64,000 bases of DNA from Liolophura sinensis (GCF_032854445.1 NC_088303.1:22515501-22579500); one strand, 5' to 3'; shown: positions 47,542 through 61,033, counted from the stretch's first letter. A program made the numbers and translations. The notes: generated by a model not told the origin, from the letters alone.

Positions 47542-50500
47542 ATGAAGCCTACCGTGGACTTCAACGAGTGTCTGAAGGACTCGCCCAAATTCAGGTTGGT
47601 GAAGTAAGAAAACAGTGTGTGTGAAATAATATGACACCGCCTACAGTTTACATCTGATGACTTAATCTGTCAATTATGCATTTAAAACGGTAGACGCACG
47701 TGAGGGCAGAATCAGAATTATTGTGGTTGTATCGATTGTCACGATTGTCTTTTTATGTTTTTGGAATCATTCTTGAACCTCAGGAAGGTGCATGATGGAA
47801 ATTCAAAAATATCTTTCCACAGAACGTTTTACTTAGAATTTGTTTATTTGTTGTATTTTTTGTGCCTAAAAATGCATTAGCTGGCGGCGGATGGGTGGAG
47901 AGGCATATCTTTGTGACACCCGTTTGTGACAAAATTGAAATGGGAGAGAGAGGGAAAGTATTAGAGAATATATGTCATTTCAGACAACCTGAATGTAAAT
48001 TCTTGTCATTATGGCACAATTACCCAGATGTCAGTTATGAGAATATTCGTGTGTCACTCCCTCTCCTTGGTTGATGTAGACCTAATATATGCTTAGTATT
48101 GCAAGCATGATTTTATCCAATACAAACTGACCTGATATGTCCGGTGAAACATGGCAACCTAATTTGTGAGGTAAGATCAGTCACCTACACCTATATAATG
48201 CTGTAGTTAAATGCACATTGAGTTTATTTTTTGAACTTGCAGTTATGCACATCATTAATATTTAAACTGGCTATCTTCTATTTGCAGGGCATCCTTGGAA
48301 GAAGCAGAGGCAGATATTGAAATGTTGGAGGCCAAGTTAGAGAAGGTTTGTGCTGTTTAGTTGTGTGTCACTTGAATGTATTTTACTGCTCAGCCTCTCA
48401 TGTACTTATGTTCAGATTTTGCCAGTGCTTGGGCATTTCCAGCCCTGTCAGTACTTGTCCTCAGCTCAGCTCGTTTTTTTACATTCATGAGCATGATAAG
48501 TTCAGGGAAAATCTGGTGAGGTACACGTACATGTACAGCATGGTTTGCACACAGTTGGAAAGTAATTGAAAGTCTGTACAGGAGAAGTGCAAATGCTTTA
48601 AATGCCTAAAAAAGAAGGTTCTGGAGTCTGAAAAATTTAACCGAAGATGTCATACATCAAAATTCTAATGTTGACTCACACGTGAAGTGGAGGTATGAGT
48701 ATTACACCATTTTGTCAGTTTTAAGTCATTTAAAGCCTCAAGTGCTTCAGAGAAAGAGATTGGCAAGACTGGCACTCTTTAGACGAGCACTGCCTTTACA
48801 TTGGTCAGGAATCTTGTGCTGTTATACTTGGCAAGAAGTAAAGCTTCTGGTTTTGATTGGTTCTTGCCACTTATCACCTATTACCATGAAAGAAAAAAAT
48901 GGAAGAGTTGAAAACTCCTTGAAACACCTCTGAAGGACACTCATTTATATTGTAGTTATGATATTAAATCCATGTATTTGTGGGCGTCAGCCTTAAAGCT
49001 GTTCCTTGAGGCCTCCGTGGTAGAGTGGTTACCCTCTCACCAACTCCGTCATTATGAGTCTCTGTAGTTGTATGTGGGAAGGTATGGCATCAACCTGCTA
49101 ATGGGCGCGAGTTTCCCCCAGGCTTTGTCCGATTTCGTCATACCATAATGATGGCAGCTGTTGTGTAAGTGAAATATTCTTGAATACGGATTAAAACACC
49201 AATCAAATAAATAAATGAAACTGCTCCACCTGATCCACTGGCTGAAGAGACCCATAAACCTGACCTGAAGACATCATAGCTTTACCACAAACTGTCATTA
49301 CCTGGTGCCATCTTGCTGCATATATGTTTTTTCCTGATGATTTGATTTCATGTCCTGTACATTTGATTGATATAACATGTGGCCTGTGTTAATTGTGTAA
49401 TTTACAATGTGGCCCCTTTTCTCTTTGTAGATGGTGAAGCTGTGTAGTATTATGATTGACACTGGTAAACATTTCAGTCTGGCAACCAAGTAAGTTTTTC
49501 TGCTTCTTTGACTGTACTTGGAACACCCACTTGATATACAGGAGCAGGAACAATTCATTGTAGCATCAAATTAAATCTCGTGTATGGGATATACTTTCAT
49601 ATTTCGTTGTCGAGATGCTTCTCTGAGGTAGATTGGCATGTAGAGAAAAGGACTGTTGTAGTGCAGATTTTGTTTTTGCTAGTTCTTGATTGTAAACGGG
49701 ATTTGAAGTTTGATATGCACTGCTGTTTAAAGTACATTACATATTGATTGTAAATATGAAGAACAAGCATATGTAAATACCTTTACATATTCGTACATTT
49801 ATAATGTGACCCCTTAATGTGTCCTCAAAAACCTTGAAATTTTATTCCTGGTAAAGGGACAAACAAAATTTTTGACACTTTGTTCCTCTTGATATCTTGT
49901 GTAGAAAAAAGACTTTAAACATAAGTCTTTTTACTTTCTAAAATCCTGTATGAGCTGATAACAAATATGGTTCTCTGTCTGTGTTTTCAGAGGCTTTATT
50001 ACAGGAATGGATGACTTAGCTAAGTACTTTTCCAGCGACAATCTTGTCAAGGTAAGTGATGTCAGATCAGACTCCAATCCACTCACAACCTGGCCTGCCC
50101 GGGAATTGCATGTTCATGTCAGTAGTTACACGGGAGACTTTTCTGCGTAGAAGTTTGACACTTTTGATCAGCATGTGTCATCGAGCACAGTAGACGTCGT
50201 AAATCTATAGACTTTCACCATTGGTGTGGTTATAGTTGTTTTAAAACACAATAAAACAGACATGTTGGTTTAATGAAGTTCTGTACTCACAACCTGAGCA
50301 TGTGTTTCAGGTATGTATATATAAACGAAACTAATCAGGTTAACTCAATTTCTACCTGAACAGGTGTACATGCAAATTACCATGTTATTAAAACTCAGGT
50401 ACATGTAAGTAACGAAACCAGCTTTGTCAACCAAGTTGGTCATCCTTAACATTTTATTGTTGTTACCCCTGTTATGTTGAGCATGATTGACAGAACCATC

Positions 50501-53500
50501 ATACAACTCAGCAGTGTACATTAGTATGCACAGATAAAAAATTCCAATGAGGCTAGTGTTCCATACCAAAGAAACGCTCCGATCAAAGGTGTGCCAGTTA
50601 AATTTTCCTGTGGAAAGATGTAATAGATAACATTACCTGTCTGCATAAGTCAGCATTATGGAAAGTTGTGCAGATGTACTGTTACTGTAACAACGGTAAC
50701 CTTGTGGCTGGTGGATCTTTGCCGGTAGGCTTTGATACATGTACATTGTGGTTCAAACTGGCTGGCCTGTGTCAGCAGTTGTCTCCCTTGGTTGTTTAAT
50801 ATATGTTAACCATATTTTTGTGTTATCACTGCATACATTTAACCTGCTTTCTCCTTTGTATGAGTTTAACATAAAAATGTGGCCTAAATTGACATGAATA
50901 ATTCAGATTAATCTTAGGTGTTTCAACAACAAACAATAGCAGTAAAACCTGACCACTTTACCCTTGTATCTGCAGGATGACCTGAAAGTGGCAGTAAGTA
51001 CTTATGGTGCCTGGGTATAGCATGATCCCACACCCCACACACCCATCTCACCCTATCCTATGGCATGGATTATTGTAGTTGCACATTGGTGTCTCTCAAA
51101 TATAGATTTCTTGAAGAGAAAAATAATGCTTTTTTTGTGCCTGACTGTCATAAATATTTCTTTTTCTGTTTACATATTGTGAATGTCATGTTTACAGTAT
51201 GTTTCATACTCCAAGATCAAGGTACCAAGTTAAATCAATGGTTAAGTTACATGTGCATCCAAAGTTGGACATGTCATAGTACAACATGTATAATGTACTT
51301 TTAAAAAGTGATTTTTAATTTTTAGTGGAATATGAAAATTGGAAAGAGAGACCTCCCAAGTTTGTAACTGTTTTAAAGCTTTCATGTTCTACATGTATTT
51401 CCAGTTCTTTTTATGTATAAGTCATCTTGTGATAAGCATGAAATAAAAGCTCCCCTGCAAATTTTCTTACTAAAATCATTTTTGAAAAGCTTTGTTAAAA
51501 TCAGTATTTCTTCAGAATTGTATCAAAAATTGTATCAGTTATATCTTCAAGAAATCTAAGTGTCCAGTTCAGAAGATACAGTCGTTATTCTCTCCTTATG
51601 GCTGCCATGGCAACATAGTTGTTAGGTGTAGAGCGCTGGTGGCTGTAATAGCTAAGGGCAAGTAACTCTTCACTTTGTGAAGGTGGCTCTCTTAATGGTG
51701 GAATGAGGATTGTTACTTTCTGACAATCCATCAGGTACATTTTATGGAGGGATGCATTAAATGTATGGACACTTGACATGGCCACTTTTATAGCTATCTT
51801 CATGCATAGTGATGGGAATGAAAGCTTGTTATGTGGACAAATCATGTATGAGAAAAAGATTATGATAATTTTGAAGAATCTGAAGATATTTTTGATTGCA
51901 CCAGTAGGCTAAGAAAAACACAAGTGGAATCAGTGTGTTCAAGCATCTTGGAAGCTGTGCTAATACCTGGATGTTCTACATTTTGGATAAACATAATGTT
52001 GTTCTGTTTTATGATGTATCGAATGTCCTTGTTAATGCATGCCAGTGTCATGTTTTTGTACATGTAGACAGAATTGTTGTTGTTGTTGTTACATACTGTA
52101 ATGTTCTCAAATGGAAGTTTTATGGGTTAAAATTTTGTGAGTCTGAATTTATCTCAGGGTGTTTGACTCTGGCATCTATCATGTGTCCAGCTTTGTGAGG
52201 GTGATGGGTAATTGTTCACTGAACACTAAAAGATTGAGAGTGAATATGTGACATGAAATACATGTACACATGGCTTTATAAGGTTAATGATCATTTTTCA
52301 GGTTTTGCATTAATGGAAAGGGTTTTTTTTTGATATTGTATTAAATAAATGTTAAAAACATATAATTTGAACATCTGTGAGTCTAATGCTTAGAGATATG
52401 GACTAGTAGATACATATTGGGAACAAAAGTGAAGGTCTTCTTGATGATCAGATAGGTATGGGATATTAAGCTATAGAAATAGTGATACTGGTGTACATGT
52501 ACCTGGTACAGACAAGGTACACGTTGATAATTGTCTCGATCCATGGAAACAGAGATACATCTACCTGTGTCACACCCACGATAGATATATGGATGTATCA
52601 GTTGACGCTATATAGCATGCACCTCTGAACAGCTCCCTGCACCGTGTCCAGATTGATAGTCTGTCCCCAGTAGGTATAGATGTAGACACTATTTAGCTTG
52701 CACCTGTAGCAGGCCTTTGCACATTGTCCAGGTTGATGGTGTTAGTTGCACCTGACCCAAGTCCCAGTGTAGATGTACCAAATGTAGCAAGCACCTGTAG
52801 CAGATCTATTCACTTTGTCAAGATTAATCTATGGGGCTGTATGTTTGCACTGTGGCATGGCATGCATCACTGTTTTGTAGAGTACAGTACATGTACACTT
52901 GCATGTTCACAAAATTGACATTGCTTGCTATCAAGTTGTACAGAAATATGTGCTTAAAGATTTTGTGTGAGGACAATTTAGTCGGTCCCACATCTTTTAT
53001 GAGCACAGTTTGTTTCTGTTGTATTGGTGAAGTGTTTGTAAGGTTAACAATTTCCATGGAGTGTGATAAAAAAAATAAATGTAATGTATGTATTCGTATT
53101 GAAATTCTTCTTGATATGTTGAATACAAAAAGGAGCATTACTGACACACGGTAAATAAAGTTAACATGGCTAGGTGTTTCCTGAGGGTTTTGGGGGGATT
53201 CAGAGCCTCTGGGCTTAATGGTGTTTCCTCTTTGCTGAGTCGGCTCTGCCTAATTTCCTCCTCCTAGAAACCCAGCTTGTGCGATGTGAGCAAATATGAC
53301 ACCAATCAAATGCTATACCAAAGTGACCTTAAGTTGATAAAATGAATGTTTTTTACATGTACTTTGTGCACACTGCTGTTACAGTAATGGTTACACAGAA
53401 AGTACCTGAAATGTACATGAGCCCAGTATTAAACACTATAAAAGGAAGCTGTTTAATGAGAAAAATGTATTTATTGATGAACACATTGTCATATCTGTCA

Positions 53501-56500
53501 CTGTCACGTGTCCAAAAATTGGCATACCTGTAATTCAAACTAGGATACCTTTTTTAAAGGGAAGTTATAAATGACAGCTTATCTTGCGTATCCTGGAGAT
53601 ACAGTTATGACTGTGTTTCGATCTATGGCTTTCAGATAACCCACACACAGATACACTGTGCAGTTTGGGACTACACAGGCTTTTGTTAGCTTGTCCGGGC
53701 TATCAGTGACAGGCATGATAAGTCATGTGAGATCATGTGCCTTCTGCATGTTATAAAGCTGTGTCTGAGCAGAATTCCAGGATAGTTAATATGTGTCCTG
53801 ATGTAATTATGTGTGCCGAATAACGATAACCAGTAATTATCTGCTAGTCAGGAACATTGTTGTCATTCATATCTAGTAACAGGTATCCTGTTTGACACTA
53901 CAAACAATGTGAGATCACATCGATCAAAACATTTTGATAGGACTCCACAGATGTACATTTACAGGGACAAGTTTACACTTGTTAGAATGGTTGAAGTGAG
54001 CATAAAGATTCAAGCAGAAGTAAAATTTTGTTACACATTTTTATATAATCATAGACAACATTTAGTGTGACGATTAAACAGAGCAGAAAATTGTACCAAA
54101 TACTTACATTAACACAGGGCCCACTTGCATGAATCCCTCTTAAACTTAAGAGCACATAGCTACCATGGCGACATAACGCCTACAGTAGTTACGTGAATCT
54201 TAATGTTTAAGGGGGCTTTCGTGCAAGTGAGGCCTGGCCAGTGAAGTAGAGTTTTTCATCACATTTAGCTGTGGTTGTATGGAATCAGATCAGATGGAGT
54301 CCTGTGTGATTGTGGTAAACAGCCTGACAAATCAGATGGAGTTTCTGATTACAGTCTTGTGTGATTTTGGGTAACAGCCTGACAAATCAGATGGAGTTTC
54401 TGATAACAGTCATGTGTGATTGTGGGAAACAGCCTGAAAAATCAGGTGGAGTTTCTCATGACAGTCCTGTGTGATTGTGGGAAAGAGCCTGACAAATCAG
54501 GTGGAGTTTATTGATTGCAGTCATGTGTGATTGTGGGAAACAGCCTGACAAATCAGGTGGAGTTTCTGATTACAGTCCTGTGTGATTGTGGGAAACAGCC
54601 TGACAAATCAGGTGGAGTTTTTGATTACAGTCCTGTGTGATTGTGGAAAACAGCCTGACAAATCAGGTGGAGTTTCTGATGACAGTCCTGTGTGATTGTG
54701 GGAAAGGGCCTGACAAATCAGGTGGAGTTTCTGATTACAGTCCTGTGTGATTGTGGGAAAGAGCCTGACAAATCAGGTGGAGTTTATTGATTGCAGTCCT
54801 GTGTGATTGTGGGAAAGAGCCTGACAAATCAGATGGAGTTTCTGATTGCAGTCATGTGTGATTGTGGGAAACAACCTGACAAATCAGGTGGAGTTTCTGA
54901 TTACAGTCTTGTGTGATTGTGGGAAACAGCCTGACAAATCAGGTGGAGTTTCTGATTACAGTCTTGTGTGATTTTGGGAAACAGCCTGACAAATCAGATG
55001 GAGTTTCTGATTACAGTCTTGTGTGATTGTGGGAAACAGCCTGACAAATCAGGTGGAGTTTCTGATTACAGTCTTGTGTGATTGTGGGAAACAGCCTGAC
55101 AAATCAGGTGGAGTTTCTGATTACAGTCTTGTGTGATTGTGGGAAAGAGCCTGACAAATCAGATGGAGTTTCTGATTGCAGTCATGTGTGATTGTGGGAA
55201 AGGGCCTGACAAATCAGGTGGTGTTTCTGATTACAGTCATTTGTGATTGTGGGAAACAGCCTGACAAATCAGGTGGAGTTTCTGATTACAGTCTTGTGTG
55301 ATTGTGGGAAACAGCCTGACAAATCAGATGGAGTTTCTGATTACAGTCCTGTGTGATTGTGGGAAAGGGCCTGACAAATCAGGTGGAGTTTCTCATCACA
55401 GTCATTTGTGATTGTGTGGAGACAACCCAATCTCTCAGATGGAGTTATTCATCACAGTCATTTATAATTGTTTGGAAACAACCCTTCCTATCAGATTGAG
55501 TTTCTTATCACAGTCATTTGTGATTGTGTGGAAACAACCCATCCTATCAGATTGAGTTTCTTATCACAGTCATTTGTGATTGTGTGGAAACAATCCTTCC
55601 TGTCAGATGGAGTTTCTCATCACAGGCATTTGTGATTGTGTGGAAACAACCCTTCCTGTCAGATGGAGTTTCTTATCACGTTCATTTGTGATTGTGTGGA
55701 AACAACCCTTCCTGTCAGATGGAGTTTCTTATCACGTTCATTTGTGATTGTGTGGAAACAACCCTTCCTGTCAGATGGAGTTTCTCATCACAGTCATTTG
55801 TGATTGTGTGGAAACAATCCTTGCTGTCAGATGGAGTTTCTTATCACGTTCATATGTGATTGTGTGGAAACAACCCATCCTATCAGATGGAGTTTCTTAC
55901 CACAGTCATTTGTGATTGTGTGGAAACAATCCTTGCTGTCAGATGGAGTTTCTCATCACAGTCATTTGTGATTGTGTGGAAACAATCCTTGCTGTCAGAT
56001 GGAGTTTCTCATCACAGTCATTTGTGATGGTGTGGAAACAACCCTTCCTGTCAGATGGAGTTTCTCATCACAGTCATTTGTGATTGTGTGGAAACAATCC
56101 TTCCTGTCAGATGAAGTTTCTTATCACGTTCATTTGTGATTGTGTGGAAACAATCCTTGCTGTCAGATGGAGTTTCTCATCACAGTCATTTGTGATTGTG
56201 TGGAAACAATCCTTCCTGTGAGATGGAGTTTCTTATCACGTTCATTTGTGATTGTGTGGAAACAACCCGACCTGTCAGATGGAGTTTCTCATCACAGTCA
56301 TTTGTGATTGTGTGGAAACAATCCTCCCTGTCTGGAGTTTCTTATCACAGTCATTTGTGATTGTGTGGAAACAACCCGACCTGTCAGATGGAGTTTCTCA
56401 TCACAGTCATTTGTGATTGTGTGGAAACAACCCGACCTGTCAGATGGAGTTTCTCATCACAGTCATTTGTGATTGTGTGGAAACAATCCTCCCTGTCTGG

Positions 56501-59500
56501 AGTTTCTTGTCACAGTCATTTGTGATTGTGTGGAAACAACCCTCCCTGTCAGATGGAGTTTCTCATCACAGTCATTTGTGATTGTGTGGAAACAACCCAA
56601 CCTGTCAGATGGAGTTTCTTATCACAGTCATTTGTGATGGTGTGGAAACAACCCTTCCTGTCAGATGGAGTTTCTCATCACAGTCATTTGTGATTGGGAT
56701 CAATGACTGAGTATTCCATTCAGGTTTACCAGTTTATTAATTCACAGTTTCCTGGCATTTTAGAGACACCTTTGTGTTATATTCTTATATTACTCATATT
56801 TTGTGTTCTGTAGGAATGTTTGAAGAAGTTCTCCGATGCTTTGAATGAGATTCAGCGGTACTATAATGTAAGTGTGGTACTGCCATCTGCAGATTTTTTC
56901 TCCATGCCCAACTGGGCTCGTTCTGATTTGCAGGCTTAAAGATGGAGAAAACATAATTATATAAAGATCAGATTAAAGAGTGTGAAAAGTTAGTTTTGTA
57001 TGTGGTCTTTAATAATTTTTCTGATTTTTCTTTAAAGAGAAAATAAAAACACTTGGAAACAATTTTTATATGGTAGGTATTTGGGACCGTCTCTTGGTAT
57101 GCATTGTCTTTGCATAGTAATGTTATAAATGAAGATGTAACTCATGTTTAATAAATTCATTTGCATTGGAATTTTGTTTTTTGAGCTATCAAATGTGTTC
57201 AACATGGATTTTGATCATATTTATATTTTTAATATATTCATAAATATTATCATAATTCAGATTAAATGTACGTGTTCAAATGTGCATTCGCATAAATTTG
57301 TTAGACAAGCATCAACAGTTTCCTGTTAACACATCATTCTTATTTAGTACATCATTTTGCTAAGACCATAAATACCAAGGGGTGGTCCCAAATACCCATC
57401 AGGCAAAAATATTTTCAAATAACCTTTTCTCCTGCAGGATAAATTTGTTACATGGTTACTCAGTGATAAAATACGCAAATATACTTGACACCTTGCCAGA
57501 TATGAGGATTACTGACACCATATATTTGCGTATCCTGTCACTGAGTAACCATGTAACTAATAGTATATGTACATCGTATTATTCATTTACAACAGGTATG
57601 TGTACAGTGTATGCATCATGTATAACGTGAATCAGTGTGTATTCACATAAAGGTAGACAGAACATTTCTTTATCGGATTATTCTTCCACAGATACTGATG
57701 GACCAGGCTCACAGGTCCGTGTGTAAGAACCTCAACACCTTTATTAAAACGTAAGTTGTCCTTTCAGATGATTCCAGAAAGCTATTAAACTACTGATGTA
57801 TACAGTCTATAAAAGTATGTGGTTGACATGGCTGATGTCATCATAAAGAAAGCTGTGGTAAATTTCAGTTGCGTGGGTTTTTTTTCGGAGTTTTGCATAA
57901 AGCAGGTCTATGCTGGCTCTGAAATAAATGCAGACCCATTTCACTTCAGTGTCAGGTTTTCATTCGTCCTAAAATAGGATTGACCCTTTTACCTTTGCTG
58001 AGACAACGACCCTAACATTTACCTGTCCTTCTTGTTTTCCAATATCAGCAATATCTGTGAGGTGTGATGTCTTATGTTCCATAAGTTTTAAAATAAATGG
58101 CACTATTCTGCACTTTCATGCCAAGATGTAAAGACTGCATGCCCATTGAAATTGATGGTTTACCTTTTCCTGTCATCTTGGATTTCTCTTGTATCTTACT
58201 TTTGTACCCAAAGAGTCAAATGGAATCTGAATTGTATCAATATAGATTATGCACGGTTATCACAGATGTTGTCCAATTGCTACATGCAGTACAGCACATA
58301 CATGTATATGTATTTCATCTGTCTACATGTACATTCCTCAACTAACAGAACACTTCCAAGTAATGCTACTGTAATTCTTCAACCTTTTTGCATGTTTGCA
58401 AGGTGTTTATTTAAGCACACTCTGAGCACATTATTCTGATAAAATTCTGAAACCTTGAAATTGGCCAATCCAACCAGTGTAGTTTTGTCTCCAGAATCAA
58501 TTGAAAAATGTACTTAAATTGCACTGAAAGTTGGTCTTTCATATGTGAAAAGGTTGAGGAATTAGTATACTTGTGTTACATGATATCTGGTGTTTCCTGT
58601 TGACACATCACATGCATTGGCCAGTAATAGTCAGTGTGAGAGATAAAAAACATCAAGTCAGCGTCCTGATTTTAGTATCATTTACTGGGTCAAGTAAATA
58701 GGATTTGTTTCCCACCTGACACATTCCACCAATTTCTCTGATTTACTCTTCGTTTAGTGATATTAAGAAAGTGAAAGAAGCCAAACGTCATTTTGAGAAG
58801 ATCAGTGATGAGATGGACAATGCCTTGACCAGGAACTCTCAGGCCCCTAAGAGCAAACCTTCAGAGTGTGAAGAGGCCAACAATCACCTGACTGTCATGA
58901 GGAAATGTTTCAGTCACACCTCACTTGATTATGTGTTTCAGGTAGTGTATTATAAAGTTTTCACAAGGTCAAGTTTCATCTACTGTACATGAAATGCCAT
59001 ACAAGTTTATTGCTTTTCTGGCTTTATTGTTCTTGCTGAAAGTTCACAGGTATGAATCCAGCTCATTGCTTGGTTGCCTGTGGCTTTAATTCAGAAAGTC
59101 TCTCACCATACACCATACCTGTACCTGCTGAGATGTGGTCATTTACTTCTGGGCTCTGGCTGCTTTTATCCATCCACAAACTTCACCCCATATTCTAGAT
59201 TAGGGCCCATAACACCGATGAAGTAAAGACTTTCTTTACTCCATTGTTCAAAGTTCCCAGTAATATAATACTTCAGTCCACTTTTTTTTGGTTTTCCAAT
59301 CGTCCAAATTATTGTGGATGATTGATGCTTGAATTAAACACATTGGCAATGTATCAGGTTTGCTGTGCAAAATTTTCAGCTTTATGTGCTTAAACAGATT
59401 TCATTTTGCATTCTCATAAATTTGTTAGACAAGCATCATGTCCTTATTTAGTACATCATTATGCTAAGACCGTAAATACCAAGAGGTGGTCCCAAATACC

Positions 59501-61033
59501 CATCATGCAAAAATATTTTCAGGTAACCTTTTCTCCTGAAAGATCAAATCGAAAAAAATATTAAAGACCATATTTGCAAATAAGTTTTCACTCTCTTTTG
59601 TCTGATTTTGGCCTCATGTTTTTCTTTTCTTCTCCTTGAGCAAAGCTTTCCCTGCCTTGTTTGAGGCTTTAAGTGTTTGTCAGGAGTTTTATTAGATATT
59701 GTCAGAGAGTAGCAGTTTACTTCAGGTGAAACATTCTTTAGTACAGTTTTAAACACAAATAAAATTAATAAATAAAAATACAATTTTTAAATGATATGAA
59801 AATGAAACTTATATGTATTTGTTGCCTTGTCATGAAGTGTTTGGTAATGGAATGACATACTGAATATCATGAAATATAAACAGATTTTGTTGTTTTCTTT
59901 TCCAGATAAATGTATTATTATCCAAGAAGCGATTTGATGTATTAGATACTGTGAGTACCTCATACCATAGATCATGCATGCCTGTAATGGACAACTCCAA
60001 GGTGTCTAATAACTTTTTTTCACATGTAGGTAAAGTTATGTAATCTTGATATATAGTATATATTGTGTGATCAGTCTTTAATAAAAAGCTTTAATTATAA
60101 TAGAAATATATTGTTTTAAGGCAATGCATTGGTGGATAAATTGAAGTTGTTGTTCTCCTCACCAGAGTAGATGTCACTTTCACTTTCAGATGCTGTCCTT
60201 CATGCATGCTCAGAACACTTACTTCCACCAGGGGGATGATCTGTTTGGGGACCTTGACCCTTACATGAAATCTGTAGCTGCAGAGGTCAGTCTTCTGGGT
60301 TTTGTTGCCATGGTTATGATGCATCAGATCTGAGCAAACCATGATCTTATAAATATTAATATCTACTGCACAGTGCATCCGTGCCTCATGTCACACAACA
60401 GAAATACTTTGCCATAAGGATAACTTGTGTGTGGAGGTTAAGTGTCAAGTCTTTCTCAAATGAAACAGCATGACATAGTACTGTGTACACAGATGATTAA
60501 CTATGTTTTACAGTCTTTCTTGGATTTTTTTTTTTTTGATTTTGGAACTTTTTGTATGATTATTACTATTATTTGTTCTTCCACACCACTTGCATTGCTG
60601 TATGTGGATAATTGTTACAGTGAATAAAGTTGGATGTCTTCAAAGTAGTGTGGAAACGAACATCTCAAAAACATCTTTCAAATGATTTTCATCTCTGCAC
60701 TTTCTCATGAAGGAAAAAACACAAATAAATATTATTTATAGAAAGTTAATCTACAAATCACCCCAGAGACTTATTTAATGATTTGGGAGAATTGAGTTTC
60801 AGTACTTCTGAACTGGATTTGTGGTTGATGGTGAACTTTTAAAATTGTAGCATACTTTGGTCCTTGTATTTTAAAATAAATTCAAATGGGTTGTATTCAA
60901 GTAGGCTAGCTCCTCCTCAGCTGAAACTTTTATAAGGTCTTATATTTGTTTGACTCAGGTGGAGGATTTAAGTGCCAAAGCAGCTGTAGAGAGGAAAGAG
61001 ATGGAAGAGAGGCATACACTTGTACAGAAAAGG
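47542..61033 (+). CDS. ACAP2: ACAP-family Arf GTPase-activating protein, N-terminal BAR domain, 3' partial
   Basis: Eleven exons: 47542-47594, 48288-48345, 49431-49489, 49991-50051, 50976-50993, 56814-56867, 57692-57750, 58758-58941, 59906-59950, 60190-60285, 60959-61033. Frames join without a break into about 254 residues. The start MKPTVDFNECLKDSPKFR is close to the ACAP1/2/3 start, followed by LVKECLKKFSDAL (if exon 5 is skipped), VKEAKRHFEKISDEMDNAL, LDYVFQINVL and MLSFMHAQNTYFHQG, the typical BAR helices that dimerise and bind curved endosomal membrane. The family inactivates Arf6 through a later ArfGAP zinc finger and also has PH and ankyrin domains; those exons lie beyond the window. 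Which of ACAP1/2/3 it is nearest cannot be settled here. Exon 5 (DDLKVA) is extra compared with vertebrate proteins. Confidence 0.93.
49009..49216 (+). mobile_element. SINE-A copy in ACAP intron 2
   Basis: Direct orientation from GAGGCCTCCGTGGTAGAGTG to CCAATCAAATAAATAAATGA. The middle is diverged (GCGCGAGTTTCCCCCAGGC). Confidence 0.85.
50976..50993 (+). CDS. ACAP2: ACAP microexon, 18 nt, in frame
   Basis: TCTGCAG|GATGACCTGAAAGTGGCA|GTAAGT: strong splice sites around six codons, phase 0 on both sides. The flanking exons join in frame without it (NLVK to ECLKKF) and that junction fits vertebrate ACAPs, so the six residues DDLKVA are probably optional. Confidence 0.6.
50994..54116. other. Start of ACAP intron 5, little recognised
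   Basis: AT-rich intron. About three diverged copies of an 80-95 bp repeat (TAGCTTGCACCTGTAGCAGG, TTGTCCAGGTTGATGG) lie at about 52560-52835. Short opposing frames at 52824-53154 are not supported as genes. Confidence 0.5.
54117..54234. mobile_element. MITE-like foldback element in ACAP intron 5
   Basis: GGGCCCACTTGCATGAATCC, CTCTTAAACTTAAG at the left and, inverted, CACTTGCACGAAAGCCCCCT, TAAACATTAAG at the right, about 34 bp each, around 50 bp of centre. Confidence 0.7.
54290..56695. repeat. Large minisatellite with two unit subfamilies (55 and 56 bp), over 40 copies
   Basis: From 54290 to about 55400 the unit is TGTGTGATTGTGGGAAACAG, CCTGACAAATCAGGTGGAGT, TTCTGATTACAGTC (55 bp). From there to 56695 it is TTTGTGATTGTGTGGAAACA, ACCCTTCCTGTCAGATGGAG, TTTCTCATCACAGTCA (56 bp). 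The two clearly share an ancestor and switch at one boundary. The array ends about 120 bp before the exon at 56814. Confidence 0.95.
57069..57405. mobile_element. Inverted-repeat element (MITE-like) in ACAP intron 6
   Basis: TATTTGGGACCGTCTCTTGG near 57077 faces, inverted, TATTTGGGACCACCCCTTGG (57374-57393 on the minus strand); the arms extend about 50 bp. The right arm and its flank recur at 59404-59545. Confidence 0.65.
57447..57557. repeat. Long perfect-stem hairpin, 37-bp arms
   Basis: The left arm begins GTTACATGGTTACTCAGTGA and ends ATACGCAAATATA. The right arm is its reverse complement with three differences. The loop is about 37 bp. It starts 42 bp after the preceding inverted-repeat element. 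Confidence 0.85.
59404..59545. repeat. Second copy of the right half of the 57069-57405 element
   Basis: CATAAATTTGTTAGACAAGC, GTACATCATTATGCTAAGAC and AGGTGGTCCCAAATACCCAT match 57290-57435 closely, including GGTAACCTTTTCTCCTG beyond the element. The hairpin at 57447 is absent here. Confidence 0.75.

Noticed and set aside
47862-48074. Extra exon in ACAP intron 1
   Set aside because: The known exons join in frame without it and its translation does not resemble ACAP proteins.
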